The position numbers were made by a program, and so were the translations under genes. Shown piece by piece: positions 43,994-53,147 of a stretch of 64,000 bases of DNA. Below the pieces are notes generated by a model. It was not told the DNA's origin. It saw only the letters and a list, made by a program, of their open reading frames with translations, and did no database searches. This DNA comes from Myxococcota bacterium. GTDB lineage: Bacteria; Myxococcota_A; UBA9160; UBA4427. The stretch is from assembly GCA_029243605.1 (NCBI GenBank), contig JAQWRT010000030.1:1-64000 (forward strand). Reading direction: 5' to 3'. Positions within the stretch are counted from its first letter, which is position 1, and the number at the start of each line of letters is the position of its first letter.

Positions 43994-44533
43994 TTACCGG
44001 CTCTCTACCTGCCCGACTCGAATCCCCCGGATTGCACGAAGGAGCTCGCGCTGAGCTCTTTTGGATCTTTTATCTTCTGGCCCTAGGCCCGCGCTCCGAA
44101 CAAAGGTGCGAAGCTGCTGGCGATCGGCTTCGGGATATGACTGCATAAACTCTTGCAGCGCCGGATCGCCCTCTTCGATGAGACGAGCGCGCCAACGCTC
44201 ATTCTGCTTTTCCCGAGTAATTCCATCGATGAGCGCCCCGCCTTGAGTTGTCATGCTGCGCCTGATTGCCTCGTGATCTTCGGCCCGTAGGATTTGCGCA
44301 ATCAGTCGCTTCTGCCGACTGCGGGCCCGGATCTTCAAGCCCTGACATAAGTCGATCGCCTCTCGAAGCTCGGTTGGCAGTCCGAGCACGTCGAGGGCAG
44401 GAGGCGCGAGGGCGACCAAATCCAAGACAAGCTCGCTCACCTGCCGGGCCTCTTTCCTAAGTTGGGTTCGACTGGCCGGACGGGACTCCTCCTCGAGTTC
44501 GGGGTCACCGTCTGGATTTTCGGGCCGAGTCAT
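43994..44533 (-). CDS. darP: DarP (YjgA/DUF615) ribosome biogenesis factor
   Basis: 179 residues with the DarP pattern across its length: [22 protein letters not shown] at the N-terminus, [34 protein letters not shown] and, most diagnostic, [16 protein letters not shown]. In E. coli the protein binds late 50S subunits and helps peptidyl-transferase-centre maturation. The start at 44533 has GGGAG and AAGGA upstream. DarP is mainly known from proteobacteria, which supports the taxonomic reading of the window. Confidence 0.8.
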   Translation of the reverse strand: MTRPENPDGDPELEEESRPASRTQLRKEARQVSELVLDLVALAPPALDVLGLPTELREAIDLCQGLKIRARSRQKRLIAQILRAEDHEAIRRSMTTQGGALIDGITREKQNERWRARLIEEGDPALQEFMQSYPEADRQQLRTFVRSAGLGPEDKRSKRAQRELLRAIRGIRVGQVESR

Positions 44534-44749
44534 TCCTTGATCTCCCTCTGGCCACCATCCTCGCAGATTTGCACGCTTCATGCTTCTGGCGTGGTCCACG
44601 GGTCCTGGCCAGAACTTCGCAGCAGGCCCCGCCGAAAGGCTTTGAGAAACTCCTTACTGGGCTTCCTATCAGACCCTTTTCCAGCTCTCGGCTGCCCAAT
44701 TCCGGCGGCGTACCGCTACCGAGGTTTCCGCGCTAAACAAAGGCTAGTT

Positions 44750-45736
44750 ATGACGCTTCTCTCGATTCTCGACCTCGCTCCGGTAGCCCAGGGCAGTACA
44801 CCGGCTCACGCGCTTCACAACTCCCTCGACCTTGCGCAACACGCCGAGCGTTGGGGCTTTGAGCGGTATTGGCTCGCCGAGCACCACAACATGAAGGGTA
44901 TCGCGAGTGCGGCCACTTCGGTGGTGATCGGCTACATCGCGGGCAGCACATCTAGTATCCGAGTGGGCGCCGGCGGGATTATGCTCCCCAACCATTCGCC
45001 TTTGGTTATCGCAGAGCAATTTGGGACACTCGCCTCGCTTTATCCCGACCGCATCGATCTCGGGCTAGGGCGTGCGCCGGGGACGGACCCGCTGACATCT
45101 CAAGCGCTACGCCGAACCCTCGGAGGGAGTGTCGACGACTTTCCGCGAGACGTGGTTGAGTTGCAGCACTATTTCAGGGACGCCGAACCGGGACAGAGGG
45201 TCACCGCGGTTCCTGGCTCGGGGACCAACGTGCCGATCTGGATCCTGGGCTCAAGTCTTTACGGAGCTCAACTTGCCGCAATGCTCGGGCTTCCATACGC
45301 CTTTGCATCCCATTTCGCCCCCGCTCAGATGATGGACGCCATCGCTACCTATCGCGAGAATTTTAAGCCGTCAAAACAATTAAGCGAACCCTATGTGATG
45401 CTCGGGTTCAATGTCTGTGCAGCGGAAACACAGGAGGAGGCGGACTTCTTACGATCGTCCTCGCTTCAAGCCTTCATCAACCTCCGCCTAGGAACGCCCG
45501 GTCAGTTGCCGCCTCCAGTGGAAGGCTTTGAGAAGCAACTCAGACCCCAAGAGCAGGCGCTGCTCGACCAAATTGGAAGTTGCTCCGCGGTGGGAGCACC
45601 GGAGACCGTGGCTCGTGAAATCGCTAACTTCAGCGAGCAAACGGGCGCAAATGAGTTAATGCTGGTGTCTTCGATCTACGACCACGGAAAGAGACTCCGC
45701 TCTCTGGAGATCGCTGCCGACGCCGGACGTAACTGA
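44750..45736 (+). CDS. LLM class flavin-dependent oxidoreductase (MsnO8-like)
   Basis: A 328-residue luciferase-like monooxygenase TIM barrel. [45 protein letters not shown] is the typical N-terminus, followed by [45 protein letters not shown] and [29 protein letters not shown]. The FMN/F420 binding residues are of the single-subunit LLM group often annotated MsnO8. The start ATG 44750 is where similarity to the family begins; AAGGCT lies upstream. The open frame extends 96 codons further 5' but that part overlaps darP on the other strand and is not plausible protein. Confidence 0.9.
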   Translation: MTLLSILDLAPVAQGSTPAHALHNSLDLAQHAERWGFERYWLAEHHNMKGIASAATSVVIGYIAGSTSSIRVGAGGIMLPNHSPLVIAEQFGTLASLYPDRIDLGLGRAPGTDPLTSQALRRTLGGSVDDFPRDVVELQHYFRDAEPGQRVTAVPGSGTNVPIWILGSSLYGAQLAAMLGLPYAFASHFAPAQMMDAIATYRENFKPSKQLSEPYVMLGFNVCAAETQEEADFLRSSSLQAFINLRLGTPGQLPPPVEGFEKQLRPQEQALLDQIGSCSAVGAPETVAREIANFSEQTGANELMLVSSIYDHGKRLRSLEIAADAGRN

Positions 45737-45856
45737 ACCAGGGGAATCCTGGATCCTGTCCCCAGGGCCCAATCGCGCGATTTCGAGTTCATGACAGCCC
45801 GAAGCCCGAAAGTCCCTAAAGCAGCGACCTGACCGAGACTTGGTAGAGTCAGCCAG

Positions 45857-46276
45857 ATGAAAAACCTCGTATGGCTCGCACTTTTCTTGACGCTGTCCTG
45901 TGCATCGGGCCCGACTCCGGTTGCCACCGGCCCCATCGACCCGGCAGAAATCGATGGACAATGGTCGTTGCATGTCGTGACACTGGATCCCGACGGCACC
46001 GAACGAGTCACACGAATATGGATCGCTGTCCTCGAAGGAGATCCCATCCTACGGACGGGCGACAGCCGATGGTGGGCCAACCTTCAGCGAGATCCCACGA
46101 TTCGGATCCGACTCTCGGGCACAGACCGTGTCATGCGTGCAGAGCTCGTGACCGACCCAAGCCAGAAGGTCCGAATCGACGAGGTCTTTCTCGAAAAATA
46201 CGGACTTTGGGAACGCGTATTATTCCCTCAGGAGCGCGGAGAAACCCACACCAACTACGCCCGCCTTCGAGACTGA
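45857..46276 (+). CDS. Lipoprotein with DUF2255/split-barrel-like domain
   Basis: A 139-residue protein. The signal LVWLALFLTLSCASG has a clear lipobox (LTLSC). The domain RIWIAVLEGDPILRTGDSRWWANLQRDPTIRIRLSGTDRVMRAELV, then RIDEVFLEKYGLWERVL, matches the small split barrel seen in the membrane-anchored protein at 16443-16871. The shared pattern suggests related envelope proteins with different anchors. Function unknown. Confidence 0.65.
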   Translation: MKNLVWLALFLTLSCASGPTPVATGPIDPAEIDGQWSLHVVTLDPDGTERVTRIWIAVLEGDPILRTGDSRWWANLQRDPTIRIRLSGTDRVMRAELVTDPSQKVRIDEVFLEKYGLWERVLFPQERGETHTNYARLRD

Positions 46277-46293
46277 AGGGCAGACGGCGGTCG

Positions 46294-46542
46294 CTATGCC
46301 TTTTTCTCCGCCGCCTTCTTGACTCGAATCCTATTGCCACCAACGGTGCTGTCGTTGAGGTTCTTCACCGCAGCCTTCGCGTCCCCAACCCTTGGCATCT
46401 CAACAAATCCGAAGCCCTTGGAGAGACCACTCGTTGGATCCATAGTGATCGCGCAGTACTGCACGGCGCCAAACTTCTGAAATAACTCGCCGAGCTCTTT
46501 CTCGGTGGTCGAGCGATCGAGATTGCGGACTAATAATTTCAT
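46294..46542 (-). CDS. RRM-type RNA-binding protein
   Basis: An 82-residue single RNA-recognition-motif protein. RNP2 is LLVRNL at the N-terminus and RNP1 is KGFGFVEM; the aromatic residues that stack on RNA are present in RNP1. A basic tail (RVKKAAEKKA) follows. Bacterial proteins of this kind, often cold-induced, bind single-stranded RNA. Monocistronic, converging on the lipoprotein gene with 17 bases between stops. Confidence 0.9.
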   Translation of the reverse strand: MKLLVRNLDRSTTEKELGELFQKFGAVQYCAITMDPTSGLSKGFGFVEMPRVGDAKAAVKNLNDSTVGGNRIRVKKAAEKKA

Positions 46543-46678
46543 TTACGCACCCGCAGTAGACAGGTCATAGGGCAGAAGAACAGAGCGACTCAGCAGCCCC
46601 AGCCCGCATGGGGAGGCAATCTGCAGATCCAGCTTCAGCAGTGAGCTCGTCAACGCCCGCCTTCTAAGCGACCGAAGC

Positions 46679-46867
46679 CTAGATCGGCGCGACACCTACG
46701 CATTCACAGATAGCTGATGTATCGCAGGGGAACTCTGCTGTGGGCGTTTCAACCGTCTCGACACACGACCCTCCAGTTTCGTAGTAACCCATACAAAACG
46801 TGTTGCAATTGAAAACATCGGGAGCACCAAATCGAAACCAACGCCGCCATAACAGCACCAAAGTCAA
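46679..46867 (-). other. Short Cys-rich open frame after P450 (doubtful gene)
   Basis: About 62 codons run from a TTG that overlaps the P450 stop. The product has an even Cys spacing (VFNCNTFCMGYYETGGSC, then FPCDTSAICECVG) suggestive of a disulfide-rich or growth-factor-like fragment. It is not a ferredoxin, although ferredoxins often follow P450 genes. No ribosome binding site or signal peptide is seen. It may be a fragment of a lost secreted protein. Confidence 0.25.
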
Positions 46868-48210
46868 AGTAGAGAGAGTCGTACGGGCATCTCAAGGTAG
46901 CCGTTCACGAAGCTGGAACGAGTCCGAATCGGCTCACCCACCACCTCCACCATGCGATAGCGCTTCATCAACTCCTCCCAGAGCACACGGACCTGGAGTT
47001 CTGCCACCCGACTCCCCACGCAAAAATGTCGCCCCCAGCCGAAGGACAGATGCTTGAGTGCATCGGGCCGATCAATGAGGAATTCGTTGGCGCGATCGAG
47101 TGCGTCCTCGTCCCGATTCCCCGACGCGTACCACATGACGACCTTGTCCCCCGCCTTAATCTTCCGACCCGCGAGCACCGTGTCCTGGGTACAGGTCCTA
47201 CGCATATGAGCGAGCGGTGTCTGCCAGCGAATCATCTCGCTCACCATCTTCGGGATGAGCGAAGGGTTATTTCGAAGCTTCTCGTACTCCGCGGGATGCT
47301 CGTTGAGGGCGAGGACACCACCGCTAATCGAGTTTCGGGTCGTATCGTTTCCTCCGACGATAAGAAGAACCAAGGTGGCCAGGAAGGTCCTCGGGTCCAT
47401 GTCCTTCGTGGCTGCACCGTCCGCGAGGAGGCTCACAAAGTCTCCCGTTCGCCCCTTGCCCTGGCGCTCTTTCCAGAGCCCCTGGAAGTGGTCGAGACAT
47501 TCGACGAGCACTTTATGGCGCTCTTCTTGAGTGAGCGAGTCGGGCCCAGGCAGGTTCGGCTGGGTAGTCGTGACGTCGGACCAGTAGGTGAGCTTACGCT
47601 GCTCTTCGTAGGGAAAGTCGAAGAGGGTCGCGAGCATCGACGTCGTAAGCTCGACCGAGACACGATCCACCCAATCGAATTCCTCTCCGATGGGGAGCCC
47701 GTCTAGAATCTCAATCACCCGGTCACGAATCATGGGCTCTAGCCGCTTCAGGTTTCGTGGGCCCAGCGCAGGCGCGACAGTCTTTCGATGGGCCAGTTGG
47801 GTCGGACCGTCCATCGAGATGAAGCTCGAGTCCATGGGCGAATCTGGCAGAGGATCGCTAACCGTGATCGCCCGGGCGGAGGAATAGGTCTCGGGATCTT
47901 TTTCGACGGTCACGATGTCCTCGAATTTGGTGACCGACCAATAAGCGCCGAAATGGCTCGCGGCGGTGTAGTGAACTGGGTCGTCGCGCCGGAGTCGGGC
48001 GAAATACCCGTGAAACTCGTTCGCTGCGAACAGCTCCCCATCCGAGGGATCGATCTTATCCAGGGGATAGGTCTCTGGGTCGGCCCCCACCTGCCCCGTC
48101 GGCTCAGGCGTTTCTCCCCTGACCTGGGGCGTCGACGGGCGCGGGGGCAGCTTCGACCACGCATCGGGTGCATGTTCGGGGATGGCCTCACTCGTGAGCG
48201 CCTGAGTCAT
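46864..48210 (-). CDS. Cytochrome P450
   Basis: A 448-residue soluble bacterial P450. The I-helix oxygen-activation motif is LLIVGGNDTTRNS (Gly-Gly-x-Asp-Thr-Thr), the ExxR is SEMIRWQTPL, and the haem-binding loop is FGWGRHFCVGSRVA with the Cys thiolate. It resembles the actinobacterial/proteobacterial CYP124/125/142-like or linalool-hydroxylase-like groups; the substrate is not assignable. The start at 48210 has GAGGAGAAG upstream; an upstream open extension of 54 codons is Arg-rich and unlikely. No ferredoxin or reductase gene lies adjacent, so electron partners must be encoded elsewhere. Confidence 0.92.
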   Translation of the reverse strand: MTQALTSEAIPEHAPDAWSKLPPRPSTPQVRGETPEPTGQVGADPETYPLDKIDPSDGELFAANEFHGYFARLRRDDPVHYTAASHFGAYWSVTKFEDIVTVEKDPETYSSARAITVSDPLPDSPMDSSFISMDGPTQLAHRKTVAPALGPRNLKRLEPMIRDRVIEILDGLPIGEEFDWVDRVSVELTTSMLATLFDFPYEEQRKLTYWSDVTTTQPNLPGPDSLTQEERHKVLVECLDHFQGLWKERQGKGRTGDFVSLLADGAATKDMDPRTFLATLVLLIVGGNDTTRNSISGGVLALNEHPAEYEKLRNNPSLIPKMVSEMIRWQTPLAHMRRTCTQDTVLAGRKIKAGDKVVMWYASGNRDEDALDRANEFLIDRPDALKHLSFGWGRHFCVGSRVAELQVRVLWEELMKRYRMVEVVGEPIRTRSSFVNGYLEMPVRLSLL

Positions 48211-48465
48211 GGTCTTCTCCTCGAGATATCGGGTTGAGCATCCACAGGATAGTGGCTGTCGCCTCCGCCGACACCGGGGCGGTCCTTTGGGCTGCCCCGT
48301 TTTTTTGTGAATGGGTAGGCTCTTCTGCTCAATGAACACGGCATAAGCAGAAATTGGTATTCCGAGGGCCAAGCAGAGCCACGGCGTGCTTGCTATCCTT
48401 ATCGATTACGGCGGAAGCCCGAATGCGCCTAGACCACGTCCCGTACGCGCGCCCTGAAGAGTAAC

Positions 48466-49941
48466 ATGCAGTTAGTTCGGTTGAAGATCCTAGAGATCGC
48501 GAGGAAACCTTTCGGGGCGGCCGCTCTTCGCATCCTATCGGCGTACTTCCTGTTTCTGTGCGTCGGAGCCGGCGCTGCATTGGAGGCCGCTGCCCAGGCG
48601 GGGGACCCTCCTCCTCATATACTGTTCATTATCGGGGACGATCACGGTTGGCCCTATTCGGGGTTCATGGGCGATCCCTTGGTCCAGACCCCAGAACTCG
48701 ATGCGCTCGCAGAGGGCGGGACCCTCTTCGATTACGGCTATTCCACGGCGAGCGTCTGTGCTCCCGCTCTCCAGACACTGCTCACTGGCCTTCATCCCCA
48801 CCAGTGGATCATGCGTAAGGAACAAATCGAGCAGGACATCGGCGCCCGGATCCCGACCGGCCTGGAGGTATCATATTTCGACGATACCCTCCCTAGGCGT
48901 CTCTCCGGGCTGGGGTATAGGAGCTTCCAGGCAGGCAAACACTGGGAAGGCACCTTCGACATGGCGGGCTTCGACGCCGGAACCGCCCAGAACTTTACGG
49001 TCGGGGGCTTGATCAAAGATGGCGAGGGTTTCGGCCGGGCGGAGCCAATCGACCCCCTTTGGGATTTCGTAGATACAGCGGGAGAAGAACCCCTCTTCCT
49101 CTGGATCGCTCCAAAGTTGCCGCATGTTCCCTTAGACCCTCCCGCCGAGTTCCAAATGCTCTATCAGGAGCAGGGTCTGGCCGACAGTGCGTTCCTCTAC
49201 TACGCGAACATCACACGGCTCGACGCGCTCGTCGGCGAGATCCTGTCGGGGTTTTCTACTCGTGGCCTGCTCGAAAATACCCTGGTCATCTATCTCTCGG
49301 ATAACGGTTGGGAGCAAGATCCGTACGTCGAGCACTGGATGGGTTTCTTCCTTGGAGGCGAAAAGGGGAAACTCTCGAATCACGAGCTCGGATACCGAAC
49401 CCCTATCATCTTCAACTGGCAGGGGCAGGTGCCTTCCGGCCAAATCCTCGACGACCTCGTTTCGTTCGAAGACGTATTCAAGACCATTCTTGACTACGCG
49501 GGTTCGCCTCCCGGTGCGGCTGCACCCGGGTTCAGTCTGAAACAGCGAATCGAAGACCCCTCCCAACCCGTCGCAAGAGACGAAATCATCGGAATAATGA
49601 CTTCCACACGAACGACAGAAGCTGATTGGATCCCTAGTACCGGGTTTGCCGGCTTGCGGAGCATTGAACGGGCGGCATTCGTGCGAACCCGGGATTGGCG
49701 GTACCTGTCTTACCCTGACCAAGGGGCGATCGAGCTCTACCGCATCGAAGAAGATCCCTTCGAAGATGTGGATCTCGCGACCTTCGAGAACAGCGATGTA
49801 GTTGACGCTCTTGATGGAAAACTGCAGTTCTGGCTGGATAACTACCTGACTGTCCCCGAACCTTCCTCAGGCCTGCTCTCGGCCTGCGCGGTTGCGGTTG
49901 TGGCGCTTCTCCGGAGAAGAGGCGGGCGAACGTATCTTTGA
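48466..49941 (+). CDS. Sulfatase-family protein with PEP-CTERM tail; atypical active-site motif
   Basis: A 491-residue exported protein of the alkaline phosphatase/sulfatase fold. The signal region covers about residues 20-45. The metal site begins ILFIIGDDHGW (Asp58, Asp59). At the position of the formylglycine motif C-x-P-x-R it has Cys98-Ala-Pro-Ala-Leu102, followed by the normal LLTG. The Arg that the maturation enzyme needs is Leu here, so conversion to formylglycine is doubtful. WIAPKLPHVPLDPP and YLSDNGWEQDP complete the fold. Residues 463-491 form a PEP-CTERM signal: VPEP, a hydrophobic stretch, then RRR. This targets proteins to exosortase processing. GAAGAG precedes ATG 48466. Confidence 0.85.
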   Translation: MQLVRLKILEIARKPFGAAALRILSAYFLFLCVGAGAALEAAAQAGDPPPHILFIIGDDHGWPYSGFMGDPLVQTPELDALAEGGTLFDYGYSTASVCAPALQTLLTGLHPHQWIMRKEQIEQDIGARIPTGLEVSYFDDTLPRRLSGLGYRSFQAGKHWEGTFDMAGFDAGTAQNFTVGGLIKDGEGFGRAEPIDPLWDFVDTAGEEPLFLWIAPKLPHVPLDPPAEFQMLYQEQGLADSAFLYYANITRLDALVGEILSGFSTRGLLENTLVIYLSDNGWEQDPYVEHWMGFFLGGEKGKLSNHELGYRTPIIFNWQGQVPSGQILDDLVSFEDVFKTILDYAGSPPGAAAPGFSLKQRIEDPSQPVARDEIIGIMTSTRTTEADWIPSTGFAGLRSIERAAFVRTRDWRYLSYPDQGAIELYRIEEDPFEDVDLATFENSDVVDALDGKLQFWLDNYLTVPEPSSGLLSACAVAVVALLRRRGGRTYL

Positions 49942-50042
49942 CCCGGCCGACTTTTCTGATTGTCTAGGTTCCTCCCGCCGACAAGCAGCGAGATGTATTT
50001 GGGGGACTTCGATGACAGTGAATCGAATCCGATCGCCAATCA

Positions 50043-51356
50043 TCACGACATGCGTAGCCTGCCCATCGTCAAAGCGGTAGCACTCACTCCGATCAAGAGC
50101 AGGATCAAAACCAGTTCAGCACGACCCGTCAGGCCCGGAAGATCAGTTGGGCATCCTTCGATGGGCGTGCTGATACAGCCCAAGATCGGATCACAGCTGT
50201 CCTCAGTGCATATGTCATCATCGTTGCAGTCGAGGGGGCCGGTCAGCTGACAAATACCTCCGACGCATGTACCGGAGGCATTACAGACATCTCCATCCGA
50301 GCACGGCTCTCCATCAGATAATTCATCACCGCATATACCAACAGGCTCCAAACCCAGGTCTATGATCCGCAAACCCGACCACGTGTCGGCCACGTAGGCG
50401 AGACTACCCTCTATAAAGATGCCAACGGCGGAGTCCGGGGTGGCGAACTCAGCGAATTCGAAGGGGGAATCAGGTGTCGACACATCGATGAAACGAACCC
50501 CTGAGAAGCTATCGCATATATAGGCGACGCCATCGCGAACCTCGACACTGACTGCGTAGTTCGGAGTATCGAGAGACGCGATCGGCACAGGACTCGACGG
50601 ATCAGAAACGTCGATGATGCGGAGTCCCAACTGGTAGTTGGCGAGATAAGCCACCTCATTCACCACGTCGATTCCGTGCACATTCGCACCCAGATCCAGA
50701 GACGTGATGAGCACCGGTATGGCCGGGTTGGAGACGTCGATGATACGCAGTCCGCCTGTCCAGTCTGCTACGTACGCGACTCCGCCCGCTACAGCGGCCT
50801 TTCGAGCCGCTCCGGGAGTGTCTATGCCACCGACATCCGTGGGTAGCAAAGGGTTCGAGACGTCCAGAATCCGCAGGCCCGATGCCCCATCGGCCACGTA
50901 GGCGAGGTTTCCCACCAATGTGACTGCGTACGCGAAGCCAGGAGTATCAAAAACGCCGATTTCCGTGGGTGTGCTGGGATCGGTGACATCGATCAGCCGA
51001 ACGCCAGAATTGCCGGTCGCGACGTAGGCGATATCTCCTGCCACCTCGATGCCGTAGGCCCATCCAGCCATGGTCAGACGGCCGATCTGGACCGGTGCCG
51101 CCGGAACCGACGCGTCGATAACCAAGAGGCCATACGACTTGGCGGCGACGTAGGCTAAGCCACCTGCCGCCGCGACATCCAACGCCAAGCCTCCGGTGCT
51201 GAGAAAACCAACCTCAACAGGCGTCGGGAGGCCCTCCCCCTCCTGTGCTCCTGTCTCAAAAGGAATCAAGAGCATCGACCACAAAGCACAGAAGGCCAGA
51301 CTATTTCTTCGCAAGACCGAACCCAAGAAACCCACCTCGCATCCAAAACCCCCCAA
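50043..51356 (-). CDS. Secreted LVIVD-repeat beta-propeller protein
   Basis: About 437 residues. After a signal peptide (about residues 18-38) come seven LVIVD repeats with cores GLLVID, GVRLID, GLRILD, GLRIID, GLRIID, GVRFID and GLRIID; each has the AYVA- and DxSxPxxP elements, so a seven-bladed propeller is likely. A Cys-rich module follows (CSDGDVCNASGTCVGGICQ, CNDDDICTEDSCDP). The C-terminus is a hydrophobic helix with Arg ends (RAELVLILLLIGVSATALTMGRLR), resembling a sorting or anchoring tail. The start is uncertain: TTG 51356 is the longest, with several TTG/GTG alternatives just inside. Confidence 0.85.
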   Translation of the reverse strand: MGGFGCEVGFLGSVLRRNSLAFCALWSMLLIPFETGAQEGEGLPTPVEVGFLSTGGLALDVAAAGGLAYVAAKSYGLLVIDASVPAAPVQIGRLTMAGWAYGIEVAGDIAYVATGNSGVRLIDVTDPSTPTEIGVFDTPGFAYAVTLVGNLAYVADGASGLRILDVSNPLLPTDVGGIDTPGAARKAAVAGGVAYVADWTGGLRIIDVSNPAIPVLITSLDLGANVHGIDVVNEVAYLANYQLGLRIIDVSDPSSPVPIASLDTPNYAVSVEVRDGVAYICDSFSGVRFIDVSTPDSPFEFAEFATPDSAVGIFIEGSLAYVADTWSGLRIIDLGLEPVGICGDELSDGEPCSDGDVCNASGTCVGGICQLTGPLDCNDDDICTEDSCDPILGCISTPIEGCPTDLPGLTGRAELVLILLLIGVSATALTMGRLRMS

Positions 51357-52046
51357 CCCGTAACTTGGTGGGTGGTCCTAGTGATCAGGCTCTCATACTT
51401 CCGGAGCTATGTATACAGGGTTCAAACTTTTCAATTCAATTGCCCGACCTCCAACAAGAAACCCGCTCCAAGTGACCGAGGGGATAGGGAGGGAGAATGA
51501 AGGAATAATGAAGAAGATACCCGGCTTAGGGCCAGCCACGGGAGTTGAGCCCTTGGGACTACGTCGCCGGGAACCCGCACTCCCGAATCCGTGGGAAGTT
51601 CATTATTCGCAACACGATCTTGCTCCCGTACCCACCAGACCTCAAAACGCACGTCGCCAAGGTCACTTCTTCCTTCTAACCCAGCCTTGACTCGGCAGGG
51701 CGGCATCCGCGGAAGAGTATCGGATGGACCGTTACGCACCGGTTCTTGCGGTCATGATTTTTGTTTGTAACAGCCTCGTTGAGGCTGCAACGGGCACTGG
51801 GATCCTACCCGTCTTCCCGGAAGCCTAATCCTTCGAAGAGGGCTGGCGTCGACTCGCCCCCCAGCCGCCCAGAGGGCCGCCAGCGCGAAGAATATGCTGA
51901 AGGCGGAACTGATTTCAAGCGGGCGTCCGGCCACTTGGAGGAGTGCACCACTGGGCTCGCCTACGCCTGAGTGGGTAGAAAAAAAGGACAGCTTACGCCG
52001 ATCTCGGGGCCAATTCAGCCCGGCGGCAATCAGGCGGACCTTGAAT
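51357..52046. other. Intergenic region of 690 bp, no convincing gene
   Basis: Short open frames on both strands show no family signature. A perfect hairpin CAGCCTC-GTT-GAGGCTG lies at 51771-51787, flanked by AT-rich sequence on one side; it lacks the T-tract of an intrinsic terminator. A leftward 60-codon frame (51752-51934) with a hydrophobic stretch may be debris of a secreted gene. Confidence 0.35.
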
Positions 52047-52919
52047 TCAGCGCGCGCGAAACTTCCCGCGGATCACCTGACCCAGGACATAGGGCTTTCT
52101 CTGATAGCGGGTGACCTGGGCGGCGAAACTCGGGCGGCCGCGCACCCGTGCGTAGTAGTCGGTCACCCGTGGGCGGCTGGGTGACGCCAGCAGCCCCCCC
52201 AGCCCAACGAAAGCCAATCGGCCGAGCATCACCGTCCAAGCCGCATCCACCAGGCTGTACTCATCGCCGGCAATCCATCGGGCCTCGGCAAGCCGCGTCT
52301 CCAGGGCCTCCAGCTGGCGCTCGATTTGGGCATTCACGTCTTTCACCGTCTGGGCGTTGGATTGCGCCTCGAGCCAGCCCTCAGTATCGGCCCGCTTCAC
52401 CGCGTAGGCGTCCGCTAGATCGGGGTTCTCGTGCTGGAGCCGCTCGATCAAACCCACGCGCTTCGCCACCTTGCCGCGCATAACCCTGCCCATGGGGCCG
52501 GGGGCATTCCCGTAGGTGAGTGTACGAATGGGAAACTCGTCCTGGCGCGCCATCCACTCATCGAAGACCTGCCTGTCCTCGAGCCCATCCGGCACGAGCG
52601 TTGGGCCCGGGAAGTTGCGGTCGATATAGAGCATGATCGTGCGCGAATCGAAAACCGTGTTGGGGCCATCCACCAGGGTCGGGACGACACCACGCGGGTT
52701 GATTCGCATATAGTCCGGTGCCAGGTTCTCCTCGGCGACGAGGTTTATCAGTCGCTCCGTCCAAGCCACGCTCTTTTCATGAAGGGCCAGGCGCACCTTC
52801 TGGGAGCAGGCCGAAGGGCCAAAGTGGTACAGGACGACTTCTCGCCCTGGGTCGAGGCCCTCGGCGCTCCAGTGGCGGAGCTCGGGAACCGGAAACTTCT
52901 CAAGGAGCAGTTTACTCAT
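52047..52919 (-). CDS. Glutathione S-transferase family protein
   Basis: A 290-residue GST. The N-terminal thioredoxin fold has VLYHFGPSACSQKVRLALHEKSVAW with a Ser/Cys at the active-site position, RINPRGVVPTLV (cis-Pro) and FDSRTIMLYID. The C-terminal helical domain includes WIAGDEYSLVDAAWTVMLGRLAF with the N-capping box. Bacterial relatives detoxify or dehalogenate electrophiles. The strand and position fit a single gene; no promoter is obvious. The family is certain, the substrate unknown. Confidence 0.9.
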   Translation of the reverse strand: MSKLLLEKFPVPELRHWSAEGLDPGREVVLYHFGPSACSQKVRLALHEKSVAWTERLINLVAEENLAPDYMRINPRGVVPTLVDGPNTVFDSRTIMLYIDRNFPGPTLVPDGLEDRQVFDEWMARQDEFPIRTLTYGNAPGPMGRVMRGKVAKRVGLIERLQHENPDLADAYAVKRADTEGWLEAQSNAQTVKDVNAQIERQLEALETRLAEARWIAGDEYSLVDAAWTVMLGRLAFVGLGGLLASPSRPRVTDYYARVRGRPSFAAQVTRYQRKPYVLGQVIRGKFRAR

Positions 52920-53147
52920 GGGCCGTTTTGGACCTCCGCCATTGCGTAAGAGAAGGATAGGACACCCAAGCTCTCTTCCGTCACAGCATCCGGGTGGTTG
53001 GGTCTGTGGGTGGGGGTCTATGTTATCTTCACCCGGGGACCGTAATGGGACTCGACCTGTTCGCCTACTCTCCCTTCGATCGGCCGCCTACTTCCAGACC
53101 CACGCCGAAATTTTCTCATCAAGTCAAACCACACGAGAAAACTCCCA

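Noticed and set aside
46679-46867. Ferredoxin partner of the P450
   Set aside because: The short Cys-rich frame after the P450 lacks the CxxxxxCxxC...CP spacing of 3Fe-4S or 4Fe-4S ferredoxins.
51431-51739. 102-codon minus-strand frame upstream of the LVIVD gene
   Set aside because: No conserved motif, no ribosome binding site, Arg/Ser/Pro-rich as expected for a chance frame in GC-rich DNA.
51771-51787. Intrinsic terminator
   Set aside because: The 7-bp hairpin is perfect but neither side has a T-tract, and it is 250 bases or more from any gene end.
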